Positions 35,285 through 44,861 are shown, counted from the stretch's first letter. The stretch is DNA of 64,000 nt from Dendrosporobacter quercicolus (GCF_900104455.1 NZ_FNHB01000002.1:186001-250000), one strand, 5' to 3'. Made by a program: numbers and translations. The notes: generated by a model not told the origin, from the sequence alone.

Positions 35285-36724
35285 GTGATCATGAATCAAG
35301 CGAATCTACCAAATCAACCAATAAAAAAAGGGATGCTTCTATGCATTTTAATTTTAGGGGCGTTCCTATCGCTTTTGAATCAGACAATACTAAATGTCGC
35401 TTTACCCGAATTGATGAAACAATTTAATGTTTCGACAACAACCATTCAATGGTTATCAACCGGCTTTATGCTGGTGAATGGTATTATAGTTCCGGCGACA
35501 GCCTTTTTCATGAAACGATTTACTACCCGGCAACTGTTTGTCAGCTCAATGCTGTTGTTATTCGTGGGAACTTTGATTAACGCCGTTGCACCGAGTTTTG
35601 CTTTTTTATTGACAGGACGGCTGATTCAGGCTGCAGGCGCCGGTATCATCATGCCGCTATTAATGGTGGTCGTACTTGCGGTATTCCCTGAGGACGGCCG
35701 GGGCACCGCGATGGGAATGATTGGACTTGTAATCATTTTCGCGCCGGCAATTGCGCCAACTTTGGCCGGATTCATTATCGAACATTTCTCGTGGCGATGG
35801 TTGTTTATTGGCATGTTGCCGCTTGTCGTCGTGGTCATTGTCTTATCACTTCGCTATCTGGTAAATGTATCGAAGCCCTCTAAGCCCAAAATAGATATCC
35901 TCAGTATCCTTCTATCCACAATGGGGTTCGGCGGACTTCTTTATGGATTTAGCAGCGCAGGCGACAAAGGATGGGGAAGTACGGTAGTGCTGAGCTGTTT
36001 AATGGTCGGTACGGTTTGTCTTATCCTCTTTTGCCGGCGTCAGCTTACCTCGACGAATCCTTTGATGAATTTACAAGTATTCAAGAGCCGAATGTTCACT
36101 ATGACGACAATTATTCTTATTTTGAGCACGATTGTTATGTATGCGGATATTATTTTACTGCCTATTTATTTACAGGAAAGCAGGGGATATACGGTTCTTG
36201 ACACAGGATTATTGCTGCTGCCGGGCGCATTATTAAGTGCCTTAATGTCGCCGGTATCCGGCCGCTTATTCGATACATTTGGCGCAAAACCGTTGGCTGT
36301 CGCAGGTTTGCTTTTTACCTTCGTGGCGATAGCAGGAGTGACTGACCTGAGTGAAACGACCGGATATAATTATCTGATGATAAGGACGATCCTTTTGCGT
36401 ATTGGCATGTCCCTCATTATGATGCCTGTGAATACCGGGGGATTAAATGCGCTTCCCCAGCATCTCAATGCCGACGGTACAGCAGTTAGCAATACGGTTC
36501 GGCAAGTAGCCGGCTCGATCGGAACTGCACTTCCTGTTACCATCATGACAATAAGAACGCAAAGTCATGTCGACGAATTGTTTCAATCCGGCGATCGTTT
36601 ATCCCAGTCTCAAATGATTGGGCAAGCTACTGTACTGGGTATAAATGATGCTTACATTTTTATTGCGGTTATAGTTATCGCTGCCTTTTTTGTAACTTTG
36701 TTCATGCCAAGTCAAAAGGTATAA
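35285..36724 (+). CDS. DHA2-family MFS drug/proton antiporter (14 helices)
   Basis: A 479-residue exporter of the EmrB/QacA (DHA2) family. Helix 1 contains LSLLNQTILNVALPELMKQF. The motif QWLSTGFMLVNGIIVPATAF and the antiporter motif C-like segment GRLIQAAGAGIIMPLLMVV follow. Substrates are usually toxic hydrophobic compounds or antibiotics (LmrB/MdtH-like). The GTG at 35285 has AAGGGA 9 nt upstream, and ATG 35291 is an alternative. It is a single-gene unit with a terminator after it. Confidence 0.88.
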   Translation: MIMNQANLPNQPIKKGMLLCILILGAFLSLLNQTILNVALPELMKQFNVSTTTIQWLSTGFMLVNGIIVPATAFFMKRFTTRQLFVSSMLLLFVGTLINAVAPSFAFLLTGRLIQAAGAGIIMPLLMVVVLAVFPEDGRGTAMGMIGLVIIFAPAIAPTLAGFIIEHFSWRWLFIGMLPLVVVVIVLSLRYLVNVSKPSKPKIDILSILLSTMGFGGLLYGFSSAGDKGWGSTVVLSCLMVGTVCLILFCRRQLTSTNPLMNLQVFKSRMFTMTTIILILSTIVMYADIILLPIYLQESRGYTVLDTGLLLLPGALLSALMSPVSGRLFDTFGAKPLAVAGLLFTFVAIAGVTDLSETTGYNYLMIRTILLRIGMSLIMMPVNTGGLNALPQHLNADGTAVSNTVRQVAGSIGTALPVTIMTIRTQSHVDELFQSGDRLSQSQMIGQATVLGINDAYIFIAVIVIAAFFVTLFMPSQKV

Positions 36725-36788
36725 TGGCGGTACTGGCCGAATTTGGCTGCTGCGATTATGGCGGCGGCGTTGATAATGAAAGAGAGAC

Positions 36789-36828
36789 AGCCCTGTGTCT
36801 ACGCTGGAGGTAGATACAGGGCTTATTT
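36789..36828 (+). terminator. Terminator after the DHA2 exporter
   Basis: AGCCCTGTGTCTAC faces GTAGATACAGGGCT with one mismatch, followed by TATTTT. Confidence 0.8.
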
Positions 36829-37013
36829 TGACTGGCCCGCATCCGCAACTTAAATTTCCCTCGCATCAATTCCAACAGCAATAAGTCTCGTTGCGGTTTG
36901 CCACGCCTGTGTTTTGCGAAATTATTACAGAACTCTGATATGATTAAAGGAATTTCGTTTATTTTGGAGAAATATGGTAAATGTTACAAATTTTGATAAG
37001 GAAGGAAATGGCG

Positions 37014-38783
37014 ATGAAGCAGTTAATGACTGGAAACGAGGCAATCGCCCGAGGCGCCTATGAAGCAGGTATCCGTTTTGCCGCAGCCTATCCGGGAACT
37101 CCCAGTACAGAGATTTTGGAGAATATTGCTTTATACAAAGATGATATTGTAGCTGAATGGGCTCCAAACGAAAAGGTTGCACTGGAGTCTGCAATTGGTT
37201 TTTCTTATGCTGGCGGCAGGGCATTTGCTTCAATGAAACAGGTTGGCCTAAATGTGGCTGCAGATCCGCTATTTTCTTTTGCCTATACGGGCGGCACCGG
37301 TGGCATTGTAATTGTAACGGCAGATGAACCAGGTATACACTCGTCCCAAACAGAGCAGGACAACCGGTATTATGCCAAAATAGCTAAAGTGCCTATGCTG
37401 GAGCCGGCGGACAGTCAGCAGGCAAAAGATATGGTAGTAGCGGGAATTCAGCTTAGCGAACGATATCGTGTTCCTGTTTTGATTCGAATGACAACCAGAG
37501 TATGCCATAGTAAAAGCATTGTTGAAAGGAACGAACCTGTAAAGGCAAATTTGGCGGAATATAAGAAAAATATTTGGCAATATACTACTATCCCCGCCGT
37601 CTCTCAGCTATTACGGAAAGAGCTGGAGAAGAAGCTGATTGATCTGCACAAAGAATCCAATGACTCACCATTCAATAAAATTGAGTGGAATGATAAAAAA
37701 ATTGGCATTATTGCAAGCGGCATTGCTTGTGAATATGCTAAAGAAGTGTTTAAAAAAGAGGCATCCTATTTATGCCTTGGCTTTACAAATCCTCTGCCAA
37801 TGGAAATGATAACAGAATTCGCCTCAGCAGTGGACAATTTGTATCTAATTGAGGAACTGGAGCCGTATCTGGAGGAACAGATTAAAGCTGCAGGTATTCA
37901 TTGTATAGGAAAAGACAAAGTTCCAAATATCGGTGAACTGTCTCCCCATATTTTAAGAAAAGCGTTTAAGGGCATCAAGCGTGAACTTATCCCTACCGAC
38001 TCGTCTAAGCTTGTTCATCGTCCGCCCATGCTGTGTGCAGGCTGTCCGCATAGAGGAGTATTTTATGTATTAGGAAAACGTAACGATATTTTTATTTCAG
38101 GGGATATTGGCTGTTATGGGCTGGGTGCCTTGCCTCCTCTTAATGCTATGGATACCTGTTTATGTATGGGGGCCAGCATTAGTAGCGGGCATGGGGTTGC
38201 GAAGGCCTTTAAAGAATACAACATTGAAAAAAGATCAGTGTGCGTTATCGGCGATTCAACCTTTTTTCACTCTGGAATGACTGGCTTGTTAAACGTCGTC
38301 TATAACGCCAGCCAGACGATTACTATTATTCTGGATAACCGCATTACTGGGATGACAGGACATCAGGATCATCCGGGAACAGGCTTTACGGCGCAGGGAA
38401 AGCCTGCCAAAGAAGCTAATATTGAACAAATTGTAAGAGCCCTGGGAATTGAGCAGGTGCGAGCAATAAATCCTCTCAATCTGAAGCAAATGCAGGCCGC
38501 GCTGGAGTGGGCGCTGGCTTTTGAAGCGCCTTCCGTCATTATTGCAAGATGGCCATGCGCCCTAAAAAAATTGTCGGCAAAGGACAAGGAAGAATTTGAC
38601 GGGTGCTTCACTAAATGTATTGTTGATCAGGCGGTTTGTACTGGGTGTAAAAAATGTGTGAGGATTGGGTGTCCGGCCTTGCGTTTTGACAAGCAGAAAA
38701 AGCAAGCGTTCATTAATGCAACAATGTGTGCTGGGTGCGGGATTTGCGCTCAAATATGCCCGATAGAAGCAATTGTAAGCTAA
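37014..38783 (+). CDS. iorA: Indolepyruvate:ferredoxin oxidoreductase alpha subunit
   Basis: A 589-residue TPP enzyme that oxidatively decarboxylates aryl (or branched) 2-oxoacids to acyl-CoA and reduces ferredoxin. It has the N-terminal pyrimidine-binding half (GNEAIARGAYEAGIRFAAAYPGTPS) and the TPP/Mg segment GDIGCYGLG with GDSTFFHSG. A C-terminal 2x[4Fe-4S] domain is present (CTGCKKCVRIGC and CAGCGICAQIC). I start at ATG 37014, with AAGGAAGGA upstream. It heads a four-gene operon with iorB, ptb and buk. Confidence 0.9.
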   Translation: MKQLMTGNEAIARGAYEAGIRFAAAYPGTPSTEILENIALYKDDIVAEWAPNEKVALESAIGFSYAGGRAFASMKQVGLNVAADPLFSFAYTGGTGGIVIVTADEPGIHSSQTEQDNRYYAKIAKVPMLEPADSQQAKDMVVAGIQLSERYRVPVLIRMTTRVCHSKSIVERNEPVKANLAEYKKNIWQYTTIPAVSQLLRKELEKKLIDLHKESNDSPFNKIEWNDKKIGIIASGIACEYAKEVFKKEASYLCLGFTNPLPMEMITEFASAVDNLYLIEELEPYLEEQIKAAGIHCIGKDKVPNIGELSPHILRKAFKGIKRELIPTDSSKLVHRPPMLCAGCPHRGVFYVLGKRNDIFISGDIGCYGLGALPPLNAMDTCLCMGASISSGHGVAKAFKEYNIEKRSVCVIGDSTFFHSGMTGLLNVVYNASQTITIILDNRITGMTGHQDHPGTGFTAQGKPAKEANIEQIVRALGIEQVRAINPLNLKQMQAALEWALAFEAPSVIIARWPCALKKLSAKDKEEFDGCFTKCIVDQAVCTGCKKCVRIGCPALRFDKQKKQAFINATMCAGCGICAQICPIEAIVS

Positions 38784-38811
38784 AATAAATAAAAATGAAA
38801 GCAGGTCCCTT

Positions 38812-39399
38812 ATGGCAGATGTTAAGAGTATCTTTTTAGCCGGAGTGGGCGGACAAGGAACTATTCTTGCGAGCAAGATTTTGACTCAGGGCTTGTTAAG
38901 CAATGGTTTTGATGTAAAGATGTCTGAAATTCACGGGATGAGTCAGCGGGGCGGCAGTGTTTCTGCACAGGTCCGATACGGCCGGAAGGTTTATTCACCA
39001 ATTATATCAGAAGGGGAAGCTGACATATTAGTTTCTTTCGAAGAAATGGAAACTTATCGTTGGCTGCGATTCTTAAAACCGCAGGGAAAGGTAATTCTAA
39101 ATGACTACAGACTATTATCTGCGCCTATTCTTAGTGGCCAATCGGATTATCCTGAAGGTCTAAAAGAAGAAATACGGCAAAAAACGGATGCGGTCATTAT
39201 AAATGCTGCAGATATTGCTTTACAGATGGGTGTGCCAAAGGCAATGAACATTATAATGTTAGGCGCTTCAATAAAGGCGGTGGGACTTGACAGTATTGAC
39301 TGGGCCAGAATGATAAGCGAAAACGTGAGACCTCAATTTTTAGATAGCAGTCTTGCCGCTTTGAGGAAAGGTATGACGCTTTTTGGCACTGTACAGTGA
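38812..39399 (+). CDS. iorB: Indolepyruvate:ferredoxin oxidoreductase beta subunit
   Basis: A 195-residue gamma-type subunit of the 2-oxoacid oxidoreductase family. It opens with IFLAGVGGQGTILASKIL, contains SEIHGMSQRGGSVSAQVRYG (the CoA/interface motif), and is the usual IorB length. It starts 28 nt after iorA, and the two form the active enzyme. Confidence 0.9.
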   Translation: MADVKSIFLAGVGGQGTILASKILTQGLLSNGFDVKMSEIHGMSQRGGSVSAQVRYGRKVYSPIISEGEADILVSFEEMETYRWLRFLKPQGKVILNDYRLLSAPILSGQSDYPEGLKEEIRQKTDAVIINAADIALQMGVPKAMNIIMLGASIKAVGLDSIDWARMISENVRPQFLDSSLAALRKGMTLFGTVQ

Positions 39400-39430
39400 G
39401 TGTTCCGTAATTTAGAAAGGGGGGAATGAT

Positions 39431-40321
39431 ATGGTTATAAAAAATTATTCCGAACTGATAAAGAGGGTAAAAAACAGACCTCCGAAGACCGTTATTGTCG
39501 TACAAGCCGATGATGTGCATGCACTTGAAGCGATAATTCACGCCGCTGACATGATAAAGGCCGTACTAGTCGGAAATACCGCTAAGATTGCTGATATATT
39601 GCGCTTGCTTGGCCAGAATCCAGCCGACTTCGACATGGTCCAGGTACCTGAAGATGAACATCCGTCGGTAACGGCAGCGGGTCTTGTCCAGGCTGGAAAG
39701 GGCGATATTATAATGAAAGGGAACATAAAGACAGGCGATTTACTGAAAGGGATTCTCGCAGAGGAGAGTGGATTGCGAAAGTCCGGACAAATGTCGCATC
39801 TCGCCATAATGGAAATTCCCAATTACCATAAGTTGGTTTTTTTAACAGACTGCGGTATGTGTTTGAATCCGGATCTTGATCAGAAAAAGCAAATACTGTT
39901 AAATACAATCCAGTTTATGCATTTGCTGGGGTACGAGCATTGTAAAGCGGCGGCATTGTGTTCGGTAGAAGACTTAAATCCTAAAATGCCTGAAACGAAT
40001 GATGCTTCTGAATTAAAGCGTAAGTCGCTTCTAAATGAATTGCCGGGATGTTATGTGGAAGGACCGATATCTTACGACCTTGCAATGAGCTCCGAATCTG
40101 CCCGCATTAAAGGGTTTGCCTGTTCTTGCCCGGGTGATTTTGACATTTTGCTGGCCCCTAATATGTTGACAGGCAATATTCTTGGTAAGTGTCTGGTCTA
40201 TAGTGCGGGAAGCAAAATGGCAGGACTGGTGCTGGGGGCCAGGGTGCCTATTGTAGTAACATCACGTAGTTCCACTGCAGAGGAAAAATATAACTCTATT
40301 GCCGTAGCAGCAAGTATATGA
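39431..40321 (+). CDS. ptb: Phosphate butyryltransferase-type acyltransferase
   Basis: A 296-residue phosphate acetyl/butyryltransferase. It converts an acyl-CoA and phosphate to acyl-phosphate and CoA. The family features KGDIIMKGNIKTGDLLKG, LTDCGMCLNPDLDQK and the C-terminal GAKVPIV-like GARVPIVVTSRSS are present. GGGGG precedes ATG 39431. Being next to iorAB, its substrate may be arylacetyl-CoA or a branched acyl-CoA instead of butyryl-CoA. Confidence 0.85.
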   Translation: MVIKNYSELIKRVKNRPPKTVIVVQADDVHALEAIIHAADMIKAVLVGNTAKIADILRLLGQNPADFDMVQVPEDEHPSVTAAGLVQAGKGDIIMKGNIKTGDLLKGILAEESGLRKSGQMSHLAIMEIPNYHKLVFLTDCGMCLNPDLDQKKQILLNTIQFMHLLGYEHCKAAALCSVEDLNPKMPETNDASELKRKSLLNELPGCYVEGPISYDLAMSSESARIKGFACSCPGDFDILLAPNMLTGNILGKCLVYSAGSKMAGLVLGARVPIVVTSRSSTAEEKYNSIAVAASI

Positions 40322-40334
40322 TCGGAGGGATTAT

Positions 40335-41402
40335 TTGCCTGCGCGAATCTTAATATTAAATCCAGGTTCTACCTCGACGAAAATAGCTGTATTTCAGGAT
40401 GAAAAACAAGTCTTAGCAGAAACAATACAACATACAAATGAAATCAACAATTTCAACTGGGTAATGGAACAAGTGAATTATCGGCGAGAATTAATAGTGC
40501 ATGCGTTAAAAGAAAACATGTTCTGTATGACAACACTCACTGCAATATGCGCCCGCGGCGGAATGATACCCTTGTGCCCAGCAGGGGCATTTGAAATTAA
40601 TAAAACCATGGTTGACTATATATACTCGGTGAAAAAAGCCGCCCATGTGGCCAATATTGGCTGTGTAATTGCTTATGATATGGCTGAGGCGCTCAACATA
40701 CCTGCGTATATATACGATCCGGTCAGCGTTGATGAATTACAGCCAGTTGCCCGGATCAGCGGTATGCCTGAATTGCGGCGAGTCTGCCGCGGACACGCAT
40801 TGAATACGCGCGCTATGGCGAGAAAGTGTGCCCAAGAGCGGCTGGGCAAGCATTTTTCTGAGTGTACGTTCATAGTTGTGCATCTTGGTAGCGGTACCTC
40901 GGTTCGGTTAATAAAGAATGGTATTACCATTGACGCCAATAGTGATGATGATGGCTGTATTTCGCTTGAGCGGTCAGGTAATGTGGCCGCTGTACCCTTG
41001 ATTCAGCTGTGCTTTTCAGGCCAATACACGGAGGCGGAAATGCTGAACAAAATCCGGGGCAATGGTGGATTGAAGGCCTATCTGGGTACGAGCAATCTAT
41101 GCAAGATAGAAACAATCATTAAAAACGGCGACGACAACGCAAAATTGTATTATGAGGCTCTAGCTTACACTACTGCTAAAGACGTTGGCGCAATGGCAGC
41201 TGTGGTTGCCGGGGATATAGACAGAATAATTCTTACGGGCGGCGCTGCCAATTCAAAGATGCTGACCGACCTGATTTCTAAGCGGATAAGCTTTATTGCG
41301 CCGGTAGAATTAATGCCAGGCGAGTTTGAGATGCAAGCAATGGCGGCGGGAACACTGCGAGTCCTGAACGGAGAGGAGAAGGCTCACTGTTTTACTCTAT
41401 GA
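40335..41402 (+). CDS. buk: Butyrate kinase-family acyl kinase
   Basis: A 355-residue acetate/butyrate kinase-family protein. It opens with ILILNPGSTSTKIAVFQDE and contains VVHLGSGTSVRL and RIILTGGAANSKML, the ATP/acyl-phosphate motifs. It makes ATP from the acyl-phosphate supplied by Ptb. TTG 40335 is the start, with GGAGGG 7 nt upstream. It is the last gene of the iorAB-ptb-buk unit and is followed by a terminator. Substrate specificity is inferred to match IorAB. Confidence 0.85.
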   Translation: MPARILILNPGSTSTKIAVFQDEKQVLAETIQHTNEINNFNWVMEQVNYRRELIVHALKENMFCMTTLTAICARGGMIPLCPAGAFEINKTMVDYIYSVKKAAHVANIGCVIAYDMAEALNIPAYIYDPVSVDELQPVARISGMPELRRVCRGHALNTRAMARKCAQERLGKHFSECTFIVVHLGSGTSVRLIKNGITIDANSDDDGCISLERSGNVAAVPLIQLCFSGQYTEAEMLNKIRGNGGLKAYLGTSNLCKIETIIKNGDDNAKLYYEALAYTTAKDVGAMAAVVAGDIDRIILTGGAANSKMLTDLISKRISFIAPVELMPGEFEMQAMAAGTLRVLNGEEKAHCFTL

Positions 41403-41433
41403 TCTTTTTTAATCCAGGCCGGCAGGGAATGAA

Positions 41434-41462
41434 AAATCCCGGCTGATTGCCGGGATTTATAT
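41434..41462 (+). terminator. Terminator of the iorAB-ptb-buk operon
   Basis: AAATCCCGGC-TGATT-GCCGGGATTT, then ATAT. The stem is strong and the T-run short. Confidence 0.8.
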
Positions 41463-41519
41463 CTTTCCGGGGGTTAAGGCGTTGCTCCGTCAAGCTCCGG
41501 AGCGCGTAACTGACCGTAT

Positions 41520-41543
41520 AAAAAACCGTCTGATTAAGGACGG
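41520..41543 (-). terminator. Weak minus-strand terminator beside the 43-bp repeat tract
   Basis: On the minus strand CCGTC-N8-GACGG is followed by TTTTTT. The stem is only 5 bp. It would end a minus-strand transcript crossing the repeat tract, for which no protein gene is convincing. Confidence 0.4.
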
Positions 41544-41586
41544 CTGGCAGTGGTAAATACTAAGTTTATACAAAGAGCCCGTAATG

Positions 41587-41985
41587 ATCTTCGCTCCAGC
41601 CAATACCGATCATTACATACCTATAAGCAATCTTTCGACTGCTCACAAGCATTACACAACCGGCACTGACCTTTGCTCGACTGCCAGAAATACCTGCCGA
41701 ACCTGCTGCAATCTCCCGACTGCAACAGACCCATCTTACCCGGCTGACCGGGCAAGGTCTCCAGCACCCCTGACAGTCTTAGCTCGACAGCTATAAATCC
41801 TTTTTGACCATACGACAACAACCTGAGCGGCTGCCGTACAGCCATACAAGACCTATAACCATCTTCCCGCCGACCAATACCGAACCTACTGATCCGATAC
41901 TAATCTTTGGCCGATTTATGCCGAACCGACAAAGATCCGACACCAATCTTGGCTCAACCATTACGAACCCTTTACACTACTTATT
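41587..41985. repeat. Degenerate ~43-bp tandem repeat tract, C-rich on the plus strand
   Basis: The pentamer ATCTT (or a one-base variant) recurs at 41587, 41630, 41669, 41711, 41733, 41776, 41861, 41903 and 41946. The spacings are 43, 39, 42, 22, 43, 85, 42 and 43. Each unit continues with a CGAC-like block and a TACCGA block about 12-20 nt later. The units mix 42 and 43 bp, so they are not coding. On the plus strand C outnumbers G about two to one. It fills the gap before the CCA-adding enzyme gene. Confidence 0.65.
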
Positions 41986-42025
41986 ATCTCAATATCATTT
42001 GCAATTATGCCTGGGAAATATTACT

Positions 42026-43483
42026 ATGAACTTGGGATGGCTCATAGACAAAGGGGTGAGGGACATTAAACAAGCGCGCATGATACTCCGGGCATTTTCC
42101 GCCAGCGGCTTTCAGGCCTATATTGTGGGCGGGGCAGTACGCGATTTGCTGCTGGGAATAACGCCTACCGATGTTGATATATGCACAAGCGCCAAACCGG
42201 AAGAAATTATGGCGGTCGCGGCCCGGCACGGGTGGAATACTGAGGCGGTGGGGGCTGCTTTTGGCAGCATTATGGTAATTGTTAATGGCCAACCTTATGA
42301 TGTCACTACTTTTCGCCGTGAGGAATATGGCCTGGACAGCCATCGGCCAAGTAAAGTAGAGTGGGGCGTCAGACTGGAAGACGATTTGTCCAGACGTGAT
42401 TTTACCATCAATACCTTATGTATTGATGGTAATGGCGATATAATTGATTTATTTGGCGGGCTTCAGGATCTTAGGCATTCTATTATTAGAGCGGTTGGCG
42501 ACCCCTGCGTCAGGTTTGCTGAGGACGCTTTGCGAATGTTTCGCGCGGCGCGGTTTGCAGCGCAACTGGGTTTCGCCCTGGACAGGAGCATTTATCCGGC
42601 AGTTGCCGCTCATTTGCAAAGGGTCCGCGGCTTATCGGTGGAGCGGGTTCGCAACGAAATTGAAAGAACGTTATTAGCAAAATATGCCGGGCGCGGGCTA
42701 ACCTTTATGCTTACTTCGGGACTCTTGAATCAGGAATGCCGGCAGCGACAGGCGCAGCGTGACAGCTATACGCCAATTCTACCGGAACTTTGCCATTTAT
42801 ACCGGCTGCCGCAGAACTCCCGCTATCATCATTTAGATGGTTGGCGGCATACGGTCAGCGCAGTGGAACATATTCCTGCCAACCTTACTTTACGCTGGGC
42901 GGCGTTGCTGCATGATATTGGCAAAGGCTGTCCCGGAATCAGGGGCTGCAACGAAGCCGGTCAGCCGACGGATTACGGACATGATAAGGCCGGAGCGGCT
43001 ATGGCCGGAGTTATTCTCAAACGGTTAAAGGTTGACCGGGAAGTGGCCGGGCGGGTTGTCTGGCTTGTTGCAAATCATATGCACGGACCTCAGGAGAATT
43101 TGAAATCGGTGGTAAAATGGCTGCGCAAGCGCGCGAAGGAATTTTACAGCCCGGAACAATTAGCGCAGGCCATCAGGCAGTTGTTTGAGCTGTACCGGGC
43201 CGACGGTTTGGCAACCCGCCACAAATTAAACCGCAGGTTTACTGAGATGGAGCAGGCGGTGACCGATTGTTTGGCGGCGCTGCCTTTTTATCCGGTGCAG
43301 CTGGCGATATCCGGCGGGGATATCGCCAGCAGTCTGGGCGCAGGGCCACAGGTTGGCGAATTGCAAAAAAAATTTTTAGAACGTATTCAAGCCGGGCATC
43401 TAGAAAATACTAAAGAGGCATTGCTGGCGGCATTGGCTATTTATTGTAACCGGCGTCAGAAAATTGCCAGTCGGCTAGAATAG
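42026..43483 (+). CDS. cca: tRNA nucleotidyltransferase (CCA-adding enzyme) with HD domain
   Basis: A 485-residue class II nucleotidyltransferase that builds or repairs the tRNA 3' CCA end. The catalytic head is YIVGGAVRDLLLGITPTDVDI, with DVD as metal ligands. The FRREEYGLDSHRPSKVEW and EDLSRRDFTINTL blocks follow. The neck has FAEDALRMFRAARFAAQLGF, and a HD phosphohydrolase domain lies at the C-terminal part (LLHDIGKG, ANHMHGPQ). I start at ATG 42026. The 74-codon extension upstream reads through the repeat tract and is not family-like. Confidence 0.9.
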   Translation: MNLGWLIDKGVRDIKQARMILRAFSASGFQAYIVGGAVRDLLLGITPTDVDICTSAKPEEIMAVAARHGWNTEAVGAAFGSIMVIVNGQPYDVTTFRREEYGLDSHRPSKVEWGVRLEDDLSRRDFTINTLCIDGNGDIIDLFGGLQDLRHSIIRAVGDPCVRFAEDALRMFRAARFAAQLGFALDRSIYPAVAAHLQRVRGLSVERVRNEIERTLLAKYAGRGLTFMLTSGLLNQECRQRQAQRDSYTPILPELCHLYRLPQNSRYHHLDGWRHTVSAVEHIPANLTLRWAALLHDIGKGCPGIRGCNEAGQPTDYGHDKAGAAMAGVILKRLKVDREVAGRVVWLVANHMHGPQENLKSVVKWLRKRAKEFYSPEQLAQAIRQLFELYRADGLATRHKLNRRFTEMEQAVTDCLAALPFYPVQLAISGGDIASSLGAGPQVGELQKKFLERIQAGHLENTKEALLAALAIYCNRRQKIASRLE

Positions 43484-43615
43484 TAAAAATGTCCTTGTGT
43501 TATGTACGCAATGACTGTCTATTGGTAAGCTGCGCGTATCAGTGCCTGATATGCGGTGATTCATTAAGTATGCCGGGGCAAAGAAAAAATTTAATGAATT
43601 TTTACGATTTTTTTC

Positions 43616-43643
43616 TTGCAGTTTTAGTCAATTATGCTACAAT
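43616..43643 (+). promoter_or_regulatory. Promoter of the lysine/ornithine decarboxylase gene
   Basis: TTGCAG (43616-43621), a 16-nt spacer and TACAAT (43638-43643), 42 nt before the start codon. Confidence 0.65.
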
Positions 43644-43685
43644 CATATCATGTCTAAAAAGGCACACGAAAGAAGGGAGAGGGAT

Positions 43686-44861
43686 ATGAACAAGATCTTT
43701 AAACTCACACAACCTGCGGTGGAAACCCTGGCGGAAATTTATGGTACGCCGTTACTGGTGCTGTCACTGGCGCAAATTGAGTATAATTATAAATTTCTGG
43801 CGGAAAATTTGCCTGGGGTTAAGCTGCACTATGCGGTAAAAGCCAATCCTGACGAGCAAATTGTTCGTACGCTGGCCGGCTTGGGCTCCTGTTTTGACGT
43901 TGCGTCTGATGGTGAAATTCTGTCACTGACAGAGTTGGGAATAGCCCCGGACAGGATGGTTTACGCCAACCCTTTTAAAACCCATAACGGGCTGGCTGTG
44001 GCTAAGCGTACCGGTGTATATAAATTTACCTTTGATAGTGAAAGTGAAATATATAAAATGGCCAAAGCGGTTCCTGGCGGGGCCGTGCTGCTTAGGGTAC
44101 GGGTAGACAATCCCAAGGCTTTGGTTGATTTAAATAAAAAGTTCGGAACTCATCCGGACGACGTGCTGCGTTTATTGACAATAGCCAGGGAACAAGGGCT
44201 GGATGTTGCCGGCTTATGTTTTCATGTCGGCAGCCAGTCGGTAACTGCCGATGCCTATGTGGATGCAATTCGTATTTGCCGCCGGTTATTTGATGAAGCA
44301 GCCCAGGCCGGCTTCAACCTGCGGATTTTGGATATTGGCGGCGGTTTTCCTGTACCGACGATTGATACTGAATTTGATATCCTCCAAATTACCCAAACCA
44401 TCAGCCGGAGCCTCAGTAAATATTTTCCCGCTACGGAAATTTGGGCGGAACCGGGCCGCTTTATCTGCGCGACTGCCGTAAACCTGATCACCAGAGTAAT
44501 CGGCACGCAGCAGCGCAATAATCAACAGTGGTATTTCCTGGATGATGGCTTATACGGCACCTTTTCCGGGGTGATTTTTGATCACTGGGATTTTGAATTG
44601 ATTTCTTTTAAATCCGGCGATCCAATTGCCGCTACTTTTGCCGGGCCAAGTTGCGATTCCCTTGATGTTATGTTTAGAGATAAACTTACTGTACCGTTGA
44701 ATATGGATGATCTGATTTTAGTGCCAAACTGCGGTTCTTATACTTCGGCCTCAGCAACCGTATTTAACGGCTTTGCCAAGACCGCGCGGGTAGTATGGGA
44801 AGATGTAAAACAAGACATTGAAAAGACGGTTAAAGATTCGACCAATAAAAGTATTGCCTAG
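43686..44861 (+). CDS. ldc: Lysine/ornithine decarboxylase, Selenomonas type (fold III PLP)
   Basis: A 391-residue alanine-racemase-fold decarboxylase. The PLP Lys lies in LHYAVKANPDEQ. The HVGSQ, GGGFP and EPGRFICA motifs bind cofactor phosphate, and CDSLDV supplies the second-subunit Cys-Asp. The size and motifs match Selenomonas ruminantium lysine/ornithine decarboxylase (393 residues, from memory). In Negativicutes that enzyme makes cadaverine/putrescine, linked to peptidoglycan to anchor the outer membrane. Diaminopimelate decarboxylase is unlikely at this length. AGGGAGAGGG precedes ATG 43686. Confidence 0.82.
   Translation: MNKIFKLTQPAVETLAEIYGTPLLVLSLAQIEYNYKFLAENLPGVKLHYAVKANPDEQIVRTLAGLGSCFDVASDGEILSLTELGIAPDRMVYANPFKTHNGLAVAKRTGVYKFTFDSESEIYKMAKAVPGGAVLLRVRVDNPKALVDLNKKFGTHPDDVLRLLTIAREQGLDVAGLCFHVGSQSVTADAYVDAIRICRRLFDEAAQAGFNLRILDIGGGFPVPTIDTEFDILQITQTISRSLSKYFPATEIWAEPGRFICATAVNLITRVIGTQQRNNQQWYFLDDGLYGTFSGVIFDHWDFELISFKSGDPIAATFAGPSCDSLDVMFRDKLTVPLNMDDLILVPNCGSYTSASATVFNGFAKTARVVWEDVKQDIEKTVKDSTNKSIA

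Noticed and set aside
41584-41845. Frames of 70 and 74 codons on both strands
   Set aside because: Both lie in the 43-bp repeat tract, whose unit length is not a multiple of three. Neither has a good start.
41587-41985. CRISPR array
   Set aside because: The units are degenerate along their whole length, with no constant repeat and unique spacers, and no cas genes are nearby.
41804-42025. N-terminal extension of the CCA-adding enzyme
   Set aside because: Its Thr/Pro/Asn-rich sequence is translated repeat tract. The family domain begins right after ATG 42026.
43489-43689. 66-codon frame before the decarboxylase gene
   Set aside because: It spans the decarboxylase promoter and has no ribosome site.
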